Assembly: GCF_001653515.1 (NCBI RefSeq) | Contig: NZ_LYOY01000040.1 | Location: 1,364,001 to 1,428,000 of the forward strand | Reading direction: 5' to 3' | Source of the DNA: Streptomyces sp. ERV7 | GTDB taxonomy: Bacteria; Actinomycetota; Actinomycetes; Streptomycetales; Streptomycetaceae | Length of the DNA stretch: 64,000 bases | Shown: piece by piece, positions 9,860 to 18,485 of the stretch | Numbering within the stretch: position 1 is the first letter of the stretch | How the letters are laid out: each line of letters begins with the position of its first letter | Notes under the pieces: generated by a model | What the model was told of the DNA's origin: nothing | Database searches by the model: none | The model's input: only the letters and a program-made list of their open reading frames with translations | Made by a program: the position numbers and the translations under genes

Positions 9860-10456
9860 ATGACGCACATCGTCCTCCCCGGCCAGCGCCCCGAAGGCCG
9901 CCGCGGGTTCGAGATCGTCCTCTCCAGCAAGATGACCGGTCAAGCGGCCTCCTGGGTGGAAACCCGTCAGGGCCCGGCCTGGTCGGGCCCTCCGCTGCAC
10001 ACCCACGCCGAGTCGACGGAGACCTACTACGTCGTCTCCGGCACCCTCTTGGTCCAGGTCGACGACGAGGTCGTGGAGCTGCGCCCGCGCGCTCTCGCCC
10101 ACATCACCAGTGGCACTCGCCACACCTGGGCCACTCCGCCCGGTGAAGGCTGCCACTTCCTCACCCTCCACATGCCCGGCGGTTACGAGGACTACCACCC
10201 GACCGCCCTCCAGGCCGAGAAGGACAACGGCGGCCCGCTCACCCAGGAAGACCTTTTCAAGATCGCCGCCCGCTTCGACTGGCGTCCCGCCGGCGACACG
10301 CCGATGCGTCTGACCCCCGACGGCCGCCTCGTCCCCGCCTCCCAGGCCGACGACGAGGCCACGCGCCTGCGCGCGGAATGGCTGGCCGCCGAGGGCGAGA
10401 AGGCCGAGATCACCCCTATCCACGACCCCGGCTTCTACGCCGCCAACCCCGCGTAA
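9860..10456 (+). CDS. Cupin-domain protein
   Basis: A 198-aa protein with one conserved cupin barrel (about 40-130). The metal-binding motif 1 region reads PPLHTHAESTETYYVVSG (His-x-His, Glu) and motif 2 lies around HITSGTRHTWATP. The C-terminal 70 residues are helical and not recognised. It may be a dioxygenase, isomerase or binding protein; nothing in the context decides. The start is ATG 9860; a purine-rich stretch (GGAAAGAGAAGA) lies upstream. Confidence 0.75.
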   Translation: MTHIVLPGQRPEGRRGFEIVLSSKMTGQAASWVETRQGPAWSGPPLHTHAESTETYYVVSGTLLVQVDDEVVELRPRALAHITSGTRHTWATPPGEGCHFLTLHMPGGYEDYHPTALQAEKDNGGPLTQEDLFKIAARFDWRPAGDTPMRLTPDGRLVPASQADDEATRLRAEWLAAEGEKAEITPIHDPGFYAANPA

Positions 10457-10837
10457 CCACAGCACGGGGTCGTTCCCCGGAGCGGACGCGCGCATCCGCC
10501 GTGCCGTACCGCGTCCCTGACCGCAGGTCAGGGACGCGGTACCGCTCCGCCCGCTCCTCCCTCAGGGTCAGCCCCCTGCCACTCCGCGGTCGCCCACCGG
10601 GTGCCCCCGGCGAGCGGTCGGTCATTCCCGCGGTGTCGCACGGGCGCATATGACTGCGCTCCGGATTTCGGGGTATTCACCTCCCGGAACGGGTGAGCCC
10701 GAGGGGCCGGGGACGGTCCGGTTCAGGTGGTGATCGCGATGCGACAGACAGTCATCAGGAGGCCGCAGCCCCCGGCGCCCCGGCCGCCCCTGGACCTTCG
10801 TACGCCCAGCGGGCGCCCGCTCCCGTACTGACGGGGC
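10457..10837. other. Gene-free stretch between the cupin and MFS genes
   Basis: 381 bases with no supported gene. It holds a 17-bp perfect inverted repeat at 10506-10542 and a GC-rich tail. Short open frames on the minus strand (10723-10961) have no recognisable start signal or family match. Confidence 0.5.
10506..10542. terminator. Strong hairpin between convergent genes
   Basis: GTACCGCGTCCCTGACC (10506-10522) pairs perfectly with 10526-10542 around a three-base loop. It lies about 50 bases after the cupin stop and far downstream of the convergent MFS gene; most likely a T-less terminator. Confidence 0.6.
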
Positions 10838-12028
10838 TCACCGGCCTGCCGGTGAAGTGAGCACCACGGCCCGCCCGCCCTGCCGGGCACCACGCCGCAC
10901 CCGTACGGCATCGGGTATCAGCGTGAGGAGCGCGAGCACCGCCGCGCCCACCCCGAGCCACAGCGGCGCCCGGAGTCCCTGGAGATCGATGGCCACGCCC
11001 CCCAGGCCGGAGCCGATCACCACGCCCAGCGTGATGAAGGAGGAGTGGACGGTGTTGACGAGGGGGCGGGCGTTCGCCGTGCGCTGCACTCGGCTGATCA
11101 TCGCCGGGTTGAGGGTGACGCCGACCAGCCCGATACCGGTCATCGCGAGGACAGCGGGGACCCGGTGGTCCGCGAACAGGGCGAAGGCGCTCAGGAACAC
11201 GATGTTGAGGGCGAGTCCGGCCACCAGAACCGGGATGGTGTGCGAGTCGGCGAGCCGGGCGACGACCGCGTTGCCGACCACTGTGGCGGCGCCGTAGACG
11301 AGCAGGAGCAGCGGGACCGTTCCGTGCGAGAAGCCGGTGAGGTCGGTCAGGATCGGCGTGAAGTAGGAGAAGGCCGAGAAGGTCGCGCCGATGATGAGCG
11401 TCGAGGTGGACATGACCAGCCAGAGCCGCGCGTCCCGGAAGACGGCGAGTTCCTCACGGAACTCGCCCGCCCCGTCGGCGGGTTCGAGGGAGGGTACGGC
11501 GACCGCCGTGGCGACGGCGGCGGCGACGGTGACGACTCCGACCGCGACGAAACCGGCCCGCCAGCCCCACTGCTGGCCGACGAGGGTGGACAGCGGCAGC
11601 CCCAGGAGGGTGCCCACCATGAGGCCCTGCATGGCCACGCCGATGGCACGCCCGCGTACGTCCGGCGAGGTGAGCTGGGCGACGGCGGAGAGGGCGACGC
11701 CGAAGAACGCGGCGGAGGCCGTGCCCGTGACGACCCGGGCGGCGAGCATGACGCCGTAGCTGTCCGCGGTGGCGGCCAGGACGTTTCCGGCGAGGAAGAC
11801 GGCGAACAGGGTCATCAGCGCCGTCTTGGGGCGCAGCCGGAGGACGGCGACGGTGGCGAAGGGCCCGCCGATGGCCATGGCGAGGGCGAACGCCGTGATG
11901 AGGTAGCCGACTTGGGCCACGCTGACGTGCAGGTCGTCGGCGATCTGCGGCATGAGGCCGCCGACCAGGAACTCGCTGGTGACCATGGCGAAGATACCGA
12001 AAGCCATGAGATGGACGGACTTGGGCAC
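10838..12028 (-). CDS. MFS exporter, DHA1 type (12 TM)
   Basis: A 396-aa major facilitator with 12 predicted membrane helices. The N-terminal FGIFAMVTSEFLVGGLMPQIA, the loop after TM2 (LRLRPKTALMTLF) and the helix with ARVVTGTASAAFFGVALS place it with AraJ/YdhP/Cmx-like drug or metabolite exporters powered by proton antiport. It follows a TetR-family gene on the same strand, and both upstream regions carry the same TTTTGGWC-GAYC element, so repression by that regulator is likely. The exported compound is unknown. Confidence 0.85.
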   Translation of the reverse strand: MPKSVHLMAFGIFAMVTSEFLVGGLMPQIADDLHVSVAQVGYLITAFALAMAIGGPFATVAVLRLRPKTALMTLFAVFLAGNVLAATADSYGVMLAARVVTGTASAAFFGVALSAVAQLTSPDVRGRAIGVAMQGLMVGTLLGLPLSTLVGQQWGWRAGFVAVGVVTVAAAVATAVAVPSLEPADGAGEFREELAVFRDARLWLVMSTSTLIIGATFSAFSYFTPILTDLTGFSHGTVPLLLLVYGAATVVGNAVVARLADSHTIPVLVAGLALNIVFLSAFALFADHRVPAVLAMTGIGLVGVTLNPAMISRVQRTANARPLVNTVHSSFITLGVVIGSGLGGVAIDLQGLRAPLWLGVGAAVLALLTLIPDAVRVRRGARQGGRAVVLTSPAGR

Positions 12029-12054
12029 GGGAAACGCCCCCCTGTTCTGTATTG

Positions 12055-12067
12055 ATCAGTCCAAAAT
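12055..12067 (-). promoter_or_regulatory. Candidate TetR operator half-site in front of the MFS gene
   Basis: On the minus strand this reads TTTTGGACTGATC, 27 bases before the MFS start. The same element (TTTTGGTCCGACC) occurs in front of the TetR gene. Shared sites at both genes suggest autoregulation and control of the exporter. Confidence 0.5.
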
Positions 12068-12143
12068 GCGGGTACGGCGAGAGACGAGCGGGTACGAGGA
12101 ATGAGCCCCCGGCGCGGCGGGCGGAGGGTCAGCCGGCGGGCGG

Positions 12144-12743
12144 TCAGTGGGCCAGCGAGTCGACCCCTGCGGCCATGATCTGCTCCAGCGCGGAGCGGTC
12201 GGCACCGGCCTGGGAGGCGATGCGCATCCCGGCGATCACCGAGGTGAGATACCAGGCGAGCCCGGCGGGATCGCGCGAGGAGCGCACGGATCCGTCCCGC
12301 TGCCCCCGCGCGATCACGGCACGGAAGGCGTCCAGGCGCCGCTCCAGGTCCTTGGCCAGGAGCCGGGCGACCTCGGGGTCGGTCTCCGCCACCGGCTCGG
12401 TGAGGGTATTGACGGTGAAGCAGCCGATGGCCCGCCCGAGACGGCGGTTCTCCAGCTCCCCTTCGAGGAGCATCGCGAACAGGGCCCGGATCCGCTCCAG
12501 ACCGCTGCCCCCCTCCTCTTCGAGAATGGCGATCTGACGGGCCGTCATGGTGTCGATGTAGTGGCCCAGCGCACGCCGGAAGAGGTGGTCCTTCGAGGTG
12601 AAGGTGTTGTAGATACTGCTCCGCCCGAGGCCGGTGGCCTCGCACAGGTCCTGGGTGGAGGTGGCTTCGTAACCCTTCGCCCAGAACGCCTGACAGGCCG
12701 CGGCCACCGCCTGCCGCTCGTCGAACTGCCGTGGTCGCCCCAT
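12144..12743 (-). CDS. TetR-family transcriptional repressor
   Basis: A 199-aa protein with an N-terminal TetR helix-turn-helix (about 5-50; FDERQAVAAACQAFWAKGYE, then GRSSIYNTFTSKDHLF) and a ligand-binding domain typical of the YdhM/AcrR-like branch (FTVNTLTEPVAETDPEV, then VIARGQRDGSV). I start it at ATG 12743 (MGRPRQF is a standard opening); a GTG nine bases earlier is possible. It precedes the exporter gene by 115 bp and probably represses both. The ligand is unknown. Confidence 0.88.
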   Translation of the reverse strand: MGRPRQFDERQAVAAACQAFWAKGYEATSTQDLCEATGLGRSSIYNTFTSKDHLFRRALGHYIDTMTARQIAILEEEGGSGLERIRALFAMLLEGELENRRLGRAIGCFTVNTLTEPVAETDPEVARLLAKDLERRLDAFRAVIARGQRDGSVRSSRDPAGLAWYLTSVIAGMRIASQAGADRSALEQIMAAGVDSLAH

Positions 12744-12761
12744 GGACAGCACACTAACAGG

Positions 12762-12783
12762 TTTTGGAACGGTCGGACCAAAA
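12762..12783. promoter_or_regulatory. Candidate operator upstream of the TetR gene
   Basis: A 22-bp dyad with TTTTGG at one end and CCAAAA at the other. Read on the minus strand its right half is TTTTGGTCCGACC, matching the element before the MFS gene at 11 of 13 positions. It lies 19 bases before the TetR start. Confidence 0.5.
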
Positions 12784-12832
12784 AAGAAGGATCACCGCGC
12801 TCCCCTCGCGACACCGGTCGGAGCGGTGGACG

Positions 12833-12878
12833 CCGGCCCTCCGCCCGGGCCGTGCCGAGGCACGACCCGGGCGGCCGG
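12833..12878. terminator. Terminator hairpin downstream of the NlpC/P60-like gene
   Basis: A long interrupted stem pairs CCGGCC (12833) with GGCCGG (ending 12878), and inside it CGCCCGGG-CGTGCC pairs with GGCACG-CCCGGGCG around a three-base loop. It begins four bases after the stop codon at 12882 on the minus strand. Confidence 0.65.
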
Positions 12879-12881
12879 TCG

Positions 12882-14654
12882 TCAGATGCGGTGCACGGTG
12901 TGCAGCTTCTTGGCGTACGTGCCCGTGCCGTCGAGCAGCGAGGCGCCGCCTATGTCGGCCATGGTGGGGCCGTTGTTCGTCTTGCGGCTGGAGAAGAAGC
13001 GGCGCTTGCCGTCCGCGTCCAGGCCCAGGTAGATGCCGACATGGTCCACGGTGACCGTCGGGTTGTCGTCGCCGGAGTCGGCGTTGAACAGCACCAGGTC
13101 GCCCGGCTGGAGCAGAGCCGCCGCGGGCGGGTTCGTCCCGTCGGTCTGGTCGATGCGGGCACCGGGCGCGTAGTCGACCATGTCCCGCGACTTGCGCGGG
13201 AGGCGGGTGTGGGTGGTGTCCGCGCCCGCGGCCAGGGGCACGCCCATGTGGTAGCCGTACACCATGCGCGTGAAGCCGGAGCAGTCCAGGTTGCCGACCT
13301 GCTTGCTCGACGGGCCGGTGTAGGTGCCGTCGGGGAAGGTCCAGCCGGTGTTCATGTACTCGTGGAAGTCGGCGCCCTCGTAGCGGTAGCCCTGCGGGTC
13401 CAGGTAGCCGTACCCCGCCTCACCCAGGACCTGCTTGTCCTTGGCGGGCCCGGAGCCGCTGGTGACCGCGGGGCCGCCGGCGAGGAACATCGCCGCGTAC
13501 GCCAGCACGTCCGGAGCCGTCGAGCCGGCCCAGGCGCGGACGGTCTTCTCCAGGTCCGGCGTCCAGTTCCCGTCGAAGGGCTCGGCCAGCACGCGCACCC
13601 AGTCGCCGTGCGTGACGCTCGGCGGCGTGGCCCAGGTGGACTCGTCCACCTGGAAGCGCTTGACGGAGAGCTTGACCGGCAGGTTGGTGCAGCCGTCGTT
13701 GGCGAGGGCGCGCAGACCGACCCGGCCCTTGCCGAAGGTGTCGTCGCTGACGTCGACGGTCCAGGCTGCCGGTTCCGCGGAGGACGTACGCCAGGCCTTG
13801 ACCTGGATACGGGTGCCTTCGCGGCGCACCCGGATCGTCCAGTCGGTGCCGGCGGCCACGCCCGTGGCGAGGGTGAGGGCGGTCGAGCCGGGGAGCAGGT
13901 CGACCTTGTCGGCGACCTCCTTCTCGACGCGCAGCTCGACCGCGCCGGTCGTCAGGAAGGACAGCCGGGCCCGGTAGTTGTTGCTGGTGTCCTGGTAGCC
14001 GAAGGACAGCGCATAGGAGCACGCCTGGCCGGTGGGCACCTTGTCGAAGTGCGCCACGGACCGCACGTCGAGGTCCGTGATCTCGCCGTCGCGAAGGGTG
14101 GCGTGGCGGCTGGCGAAGTCGGTGGTCAGGCTGATGACGCCGGCGCCGGGCACGACCGAGTAGTCCGTGGCGGTGGGCCCGAGGGTCGACCAGCTGCCGC
14201 CGCCCGGGGAGGTACCCCAGTACGAGCGGTCGGCCACGGGCAGCGTCAGGTCCGGCAGGGTGCGCACGAAGTCGTCCGCGAAGGACTTCTTGTTCTCCGT
14301 GAAGGTGCGCTGCGGGCCGGGCAGGACGACGGTACGGGCGCCGTGCGTCAGCAGGGCCACGCGCTTGCCGCCGGAGGTGACCTCGGTACGCGTCGGGGTG
14401 CCCGAGAGCACGGCGGCGGTGAGCGGGGTGTTCAGCGTCAGCTGGCTGAAGTAGGAGGCGTTCAGCGGCGGCAGCGTGACGGAGGAGCGCGGCGAGGCGA
14501 GCCCGGCGGGCGCGGCCACGGAGCCGGCGGAAACGGTGGTGGCGGCGGCGCGCGCCGGAGCGGCGGCCAGACCGCTGAGCGGAACGGAGGCGGCCGAGGC
14601 CGCGAAAATACCGAGCAGGCTGCGCCTGGAGGTGTGGGACATGCGCGCCATCAT
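12882..14654 (-). CDS. Tat-exported NlpC/P60-like hydrolase with LamG-like domain
   Basis: A roughly 590-aa secreted protein. The N-terminus has a twin-arginine signal (TSRRSLLGIF, hydrophobic stretch, APARA). The middle (about 160-330) looks like a jelly-roll sugar-binding domain (SYALSFGYQDTSNNYRARLS, WTIRVRREGTRIQVKAW). The C-terminal 150 residues carry an NlpC/P60 fold: C458 in LDCSGFTRMVYGYHMG is the nucleophile and H538 in VDHVGIYLG the partner. NlpC/P60 enzymes cut peptidoglycan stem peptides or related amides. Starts at 14681 (GTG), 14654 and 14642 are all possible; none has a clear ribosome site. The jelly-roll plus NlpC pairing is unusual and the substrate unknown. Confidence 0.75.
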   Translation of the reverse strand: MMARMSHTSRRSLLGIFAASAASVPLSGLAAAPARAAATTVSAGSVAAPAGLASPRSSVTLPPLNASYFSQLTLNTPLTAAVLSGTPTRTEVTSGGKRVALLTHGARTVVLPGPQRTFTENKKSFADDFVRTLPDLTLPVADRSYWGTSPGGGSWSTLGPTATDYSVVPGAGVISLTTDFASRHATLRDGEITDLDVRSVAHFDKVPTGQACSYALSFGYQDTSNNYRARLSFLTTGAVELRVEKEVADKVDLLPGSTALTLATGVAAGTDWTIRVRREGTRIQVKAWRTSSAEPAAWTVDVSDDTFGKGRVGLRALANDGCTNLPVKLSVKRFQVDESTWATPPSVTHGDWVRVLAEPFDGNWTPDLEKTVRAWAGSTAPDVLAYAAMFLAGGPAVTSGSGPAKDKQVLGEAGYGYLDPQGYRYEGADFHEYMNTGWTFPDGTYTGPSSKQVGNLDCSGFTRMVYGYHMGVPLAAGADTTHTRLPRKSRDMVDYAPGARIDQTDGTNPPAAALLQPGDLVLFNADSGDDNPTVTVDHVGIYLGLDADGKRRFFSSRKTNNGPTMADIGGASLLDGTGTYAKKLHTVHRI

Positions 14655-14750
14655 GAGGCAGCGGGGGGTGACAGGTGACACCGGGCCCCCCGTGCGTCCA
14701 CTGTGAGCGATTCGCCGGTTTGAGCCCGCCCTCCGCTTTCCGGACGGCGC

Positions 14751-15710
14751 CTACTCCCCCGTGGAGCGCGCGGTGCGGCTCGGCCTGGGTGCGGGGTAGT
14801 CGTCGGGGCCCGCCGGGCGGGAGGCCTTCTCCGTGTCCTTCGTCCAGGGGCCGACGCCGAGCCTGCCCGTGGTTCCGAGATCCAGTTCCGGGGTCACGAT
14901 GGCGGCAGGTGAGCCGGGGTTCACCGTCACCCGGACATAAGGGACATTCACGGGGTCGCCCGACTCGGTGGTGTTGCGCCACATCAGGGACGCGTACGCC
15001 GTCTCCCCCGGCTTCAGTGTCACGGGGCGGGGCGGAACGTCCGGGCCCCCTGCCGTGGAGATCGCGCCGGTGCCGTCGAGGATCCGTACGCCCGCGATCG
15101 GCCGCCGCTTCTCGTCGAGGAGCTGGAGGCGCGGGTAGCCGCTGGTCCGTACGACTCCGGTCCCGCAGTTGGTCAGGTGGAGTCCTACGACGCGGAGCCC
15201 CATGGCCGCATCGCCCTTGTCGGTGGTGACGCGCATGCCCGAGGGCGGGCACTTCGCGGAGTCGGCGGAGGCCTCGTCCGCCGGGACCGCGCGCACCTTG
15301 GCGATGCGTACGCGTGGGTCCGCACCGGCGTCGGGGACCTCTCCCAGCTCGACGGTGTCCCGGACGGTCCGCCCCGGCGCCACGGCCACCACCGTCCGGC
15401 TCGGGGAGGAGGTGACTTCTCCGGAGGGTTTCCTGAGCTCGAAGGTGAGGGTGTAAGTGAACGGCTCGGTCTCCGTGTTGGTGACCTCGAAGTCGATCGC
15501 CGCACCCGGCGACGGGCGGCAGCCCAGCCGCACTATCCGCACACCGTCCCGCTTCAGGTCGGCGGGATCGCCGGTGAGCGGGCGGGGGGTGCACATGGGC
15601 GAACCGGACGCGGCGGAGGAGCCGGATACGGCGTCCTCCGATCCGCATCCGGCGACCAGGGCGGCGCTCGCGGCGAGGAGGGCGGCGGTGAGCAGGGCGG
15701 CGGAACGCAT
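14751..15710 (-). CDS. Lipoprotein, DUF4232-like
   Basis: A 319-aa lipoprotein: signal peptide MRSAALLTAALLAASAAL followed by lipobox LVAGC with C22 as the lipid-bearing residue. The mature part has two immunoglobulin-like segments (about 40-140 and 150-270) with the actinobacterial DUF4232 pattern (AMGLRVVGLHLTNCGTG, then YPRLQLLDEKRRPI, then VTLKPGETAYASLMWRN). These domains occur in secreted Streptomyces proteins of unknown role. The C-terminus is Pro/Arg-rich. An alternative GTG start lies nine bases upstream (15719). Confidence 0.78.
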   Translation of the reverse strand: MRSAALLTAALLAASAALVAGCGSEDAVSGSSAASGSPMCTPRPLTGDPADLKRDGVRIVRLGCRPSPGAAIDFEVTNTETEPFTYTLTFELRKPSGEVTSSPSRTVVAVAPGRTVRDTVELGEVPDAGADPRVRIAKVRAVPADEASADSAKCPPSGMRVTTDKGDAAMGLRVVGLHLTNCGTGVVRTSGYPRLQLLDEKRRPIAGVRILDGTGAISTAGGPDVPPRPVTLKPGETAYASLMWRNTTESGDPVNVPYVRVTVNPGSPAAIVTPELDLGTTGRLGVGPWTKDTEKASRPAGPDDYPAPRPSRTARSTGE

Positions 15711-15829
15711 ACGCCCCACCCCATCAGCGAGGAGATCATCCCGGCAATGGTGAAGACCACACGCTTCGTCACAGTCGTGATACAGCGTCACTCGCCGCCC
15801 GCCCGCGAAGCCCCGCGCCGCCGGTCATC

Positions 15830-18163
15830 TCAGTTCGTCCGCACTTCCAGGACCGTGACCGAGTACGGGGCGAAGGTCGCCGTGAAGGCGGGGGTGATAC
15901 CGCCGACGGACCTGCTGCGCGGGATCACCGCCTCGGGGTTCGCGAGGGTGTTGGTGGCCTTGCGGTCCGCGGCGGCCAGAACCGTGACGGTCCCGGTCGA
16001 CGCCGTGCGGGCGACTCCCTTCAGGGTGACGGCCGTCCTGCGGGCCGTGCCGCCGGTGTTGACCACCGCGAGGTAGATGCGGTGGGTGTCCGGGTCGTGG
16101 GTGGTGACGACGTTGAGGCCGGGCAGCGCGCGCACCTCGGTGGGCAGGACCACCGTGCCCCGGTGGGTGCGCAGCAGCTGCTGGGCGTAGTAGCTGGGCG
16201 AGTTGTAGCTGGCCAGACCGGAGTACGCGATGAGGTTGGTGGCCCAGGTGTTGTCGTTGACGTGGCTGAACAGCGGCGCGTAGCACTCCATGAGGACCTG
16301 GTCGGAGTTGCGGATGAGCCCGGCCAGCCAGGACGCGTCGCCGAGTGCCGCGTCGAGGTTCGGGGTGGGGCGGCCCTCCTGCGCGGCCCACTCGCCGACG
16401 AACACCTTGGGGCCGCGGCGGTCCCGGCCGTCGTATTTGTGGGAACCCGCCTGGAAGGCGGACGGCGACTGGTAGTAGTGCTCGTCGATCAGGTCGTACG
16501 GGCGGGAGGCGACCGGTGTCGTGGCGATCAGCTTCAGCGCCGGGTAGCGGGCCCTGATCGCGTCGTGGAAGGCCGCGTAGCGCTCCTCGTACGAACCCGA
16601 CCTGTCGAACCAGTCCTCGTTGCCGATCTCCACATGGGTGAGGGGGAAGGGCGCCCGGTGCCCGTCGGCCGCGCGCCTGGCGCCCCAGGTGGAGGTGGCG
16701 GGCCCGGTGATGTACTCGATCTGGTCGAGGGCGTCCTGCACGAAGGGCTTCAGGGCGTCACCGGTGACATGGGCGCCCTGCAGGGAGTATCCGGCGTACA
16801 CGCACAGCAGCGGGACGCAGTTCAGGTCCTCGGTCATCTGGAGGTATTCGGGCAGGCCGAGGCCGTCGGTGGACCAGTATCCCCAGGCCGAGTTGCGGTG
16901 TCCGGGCCGCTCCTCGACGGGGCCGATGGTCTTCTTCCAGTCGAAGCGGTCGGCGATGACGTTGCCTTCGAGGTAGTTGCCGCCGGGGAACCGCAGGAAC
17001 GCGGGCCGCAGGGCTGCGAGCTTCTCCATCAGGTCCACGCGCAGACCGTTGCGCCTGCCCTTGTACGTGGGCGGGAAGAGGGAGACCTGGCTCAGCCAGA
17101 GCGTGCCGGCGGCCGGGGCGGTGACGACCAGGCGGGCGTTGAGGGTGGTGGGGGCGCCGGGTCCGGTCCGCAGGGTCAGCTCGTGCTTGTGCCACGAGGT
17201 GGTGAGCGCTCCCGTGGTCGCGCTCGCGTGGACCGTGCCGTCCGTGCCGACGATCGCGACGGTCACCTTGCCGGTCACGGAGGGCGATTTGATGTGGAGG
17301 GAGGCGCGGTAGGTGGTGGAGGGACGGACCGGGATGCCCCAGAAGCCCTCGTTGGCGACGCCGTCTCCGGCGGCGCTGGTGGTGACGCGCAGGGACTGGG
17401 TGAGGGCCTGGTTGAGTGGCTGGGCGGTGTCCACGGCGAAGGTCGCGGCGCCCACGGTGGACCAGTGCAGCGGGGTGGCCGCGGCCATGAAGCTGCGGTT
17501 GTTGACGAGTTCGGCGTAGAGGCCGCCCTCGCCGCTGTGGTTGATGTCCTCGAAGAAGATCCCGCCGAGTTCCGGGCTGACCACCGGGCCCGGCCGGGTG
17601 GCGTCGACGGCCAGCAGGGGCCGGGTGGAATCGACCGGCACGCCCGCGAGGGCCGCGGCCTGTTCGGCGGTGAGGGCGGTGTCGAAGACCTGGACGTCGT
17701 CGATGAGGGCGTGCGCCTGATCGGCCTCGGCGCCTGCGAAGAAACCGCGCCCGACGGCGGTGGTGCCGGTGGCGCGCCAGCCGCCGGGGTGGGGGACCTC
17801 GCCTTCCAGGATCCCGTCGACGTAGAGCCGGATGGCCCCGGCCGCCGTGTCGTCGACCCCGAGGAGGTGGTACCAGACGCCGGTCGCGGGAGCGAAGGAC
17901 GCACCGGCCACGGCGGCGGAGCCGTTCGCCGAGGTGGCGTCGGAGGGCAGCCGGGTGAAGGCGAAGGCGCCGGTGTCGTCGCGCAGTTGCAGGAAGAAGC
18001 CGCTGACCTGGGTGCCGTCGACGGAGGCGAAGGTCTGGTATCCGTTGGTGGCGGTGAGCCGTACCCAGGCGGAGACGCTGAAGCTCCTGGCGGTGTCCAC
18101 GGCGGGCCCCGGAGCCCGCACCGTACGCCCCAACTCCGGCCCCCGGCACCCGAATCCCGCCAC
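15830..18163 (-). CDS. GH51-type alpha-L-arabinofuranosidase with LamG domain, 5'-truncated
   Basis: The 777-residue frame begins inside a LamG/ConA-like domain (VDTARSFSVSAWVRLT, DDVQVFDTALT) and continues into a GH51-like module: GGIFFEDINHSGEGGLYAEL, PAFLRFPGGNYLEG, catalytic acid/base E516 (HVEIGNEDWF), nucleophile E591 (VFVGEWAAQEG) and a C-terminal beta domain. It should release arabinose from arabinan or arabinoxylan side chains. There is no signal peptide, and the first strands of the LamG domain are missing; the recognisable part starts near 18140, next to the tRNA-Gly promoter. An orphan signal peptide with a good ribosome site lies on the same strand at 21092, beyond the island. 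As it stands the gene probably lacks promoter and export signal. Confidence 0.8.
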   Translation of the reverse strand: MAGFGCRGPELGRTVRAPGPAVDTARSFSVSAWVRLTATNGYQTFASVDGTQVSGFFLQLRDDTGAFAFTRLPSDATSANGSAAVAGASFAPATGVWYHLLGVDDTAAGAIRLYVDGILEGEVPHPGGWRATGTTAVGRGFFAGAEADQAHALIDDVQVFDTALTAEQAAALAGVPVDSTRPLLAVDATRPGPVVSPELGGIFFEDINHSGEGGLYAELVNNRSFMAAATPLHWSTVGAATFAVDTAQPLNQALTQSLRVTTSAAGDGVANEGFWGIPVRPSTTYRASLHIKSPSVTGKVTVAIVGTDGTVHASATTGALTTSWHKHELTLRTGPGAPTTLNARLVVTAPAAGTLWLSQVSLFPPTYKGRRNGLRVDLMEKLAALRPAFLRFPGGNYLEGNVIADRFDWKKTIGPVEERPGHRNSAWGYWSTDGLGLPEYLQMTEDLNCVPLLCVYAGYSLQGAHVTGDALKPFVQDALDQIEYITGPATSTWGARRAADGHRAPFPLTHVEIGNEDWFDRSGSYEERYAAFHDAIRARYPALKLIATTPVASRPYDLIDEHYYQSPSAFQAGSHKYDGRDRRGPKVFVGEWAAQEGRPTPNLDAALGDASWLAGLIRNSDQVLMECYAPLFSHVNDNTWATNLIAYSGLASYNSPSYYAQQLLRTHRGTVVLPTEVRALPGLNVVTTHDPDTHRIYLAVVNTGGTARRTAVTLKGVARTASTGTVTVLAAADRKATNTLANPEAVIPRSRSVGGITPAFTATFAPYSVTVLEVRTN

Positions 18164-18256
18164 ACGGAACGCGCGAAGCCCCCGGGCGGATACGCCGGGG
18201 GCCTGGCATGGGGTAGGGTGAGCAACGATGCGAGTCCCCTTCGGGGGGTTCGTCGC

Positions 18257-18330
18257 GCGAGTGTAGTTTAATGGTAGAACATGAGCTTCCCAAGCTCAGA
18301 GCGCGGGTTCGATTCCCGTCACTCGCTCCA
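18257..18330 (+). tRNA. tRNA-Gly (anticodon CCC)
   Basis: The acceptor stem GCGAGTG (18257-18263) pairs with CACTCGC (18320-18326), followed by discriminator T and an encoded CCA. The anticodon arm TGAGC-TTCCCAA-GCTCA gives anticodon CCC (glycine GGG codons). The T arm GCGGGTTCGATTCCCGT is canonical. A -10-like TAGGGT lies near 18213. Its 3' 44 bases recur at 20857-20900. Confidence 0.95.
18287..18330. repeat. Left attachment-site repeat (within tRNA-Gly)
   Basis: The 44 bases from the anticodon loop to the CCA end are identical to 20857-20900. This is the classic pattern of a site-specific integrase attachment core: the complete tRNA stays at the left end and a partial 3' copy marks the right end. 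Confidence 0.8.
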
Positions 18331-18335
18331 CCAGA

Positions 18336-18367
18336 AAGCCCCAGGCCATCGGCCCGGGGCTTTTTTG
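18336..18367 (+). terminator. Intrinsic terminator after tRNA-Gly
   Basis: AAGCCCC pairs with GGGGCTT over a loop of about 13 bases and is followed by a run of six T. It stands just after the encoded CCA and should end the tRNA transcript. If the island was inserted, this terminator belongs to the island, and the ancestral one is at 20905-20938. Confidence 0.85.
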
Positions 18368-18485
18368 TTGTCCGGACCACATCAGGCATCGCGTGCCCGT
18401 TGCGTGCCCGATATCGGTGGCCGCACCGGCCGCGGCACGCTCACCTTCGCGGGCGGCGTCGTCCCGGTCCGCAGATAATCCCCGC

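Noticed and set aside
10723..10961. Small minus-strand frames in the cupin-MFS gap
   Set aside because: They overlap the MFS 3' end and each other, with no start signals.
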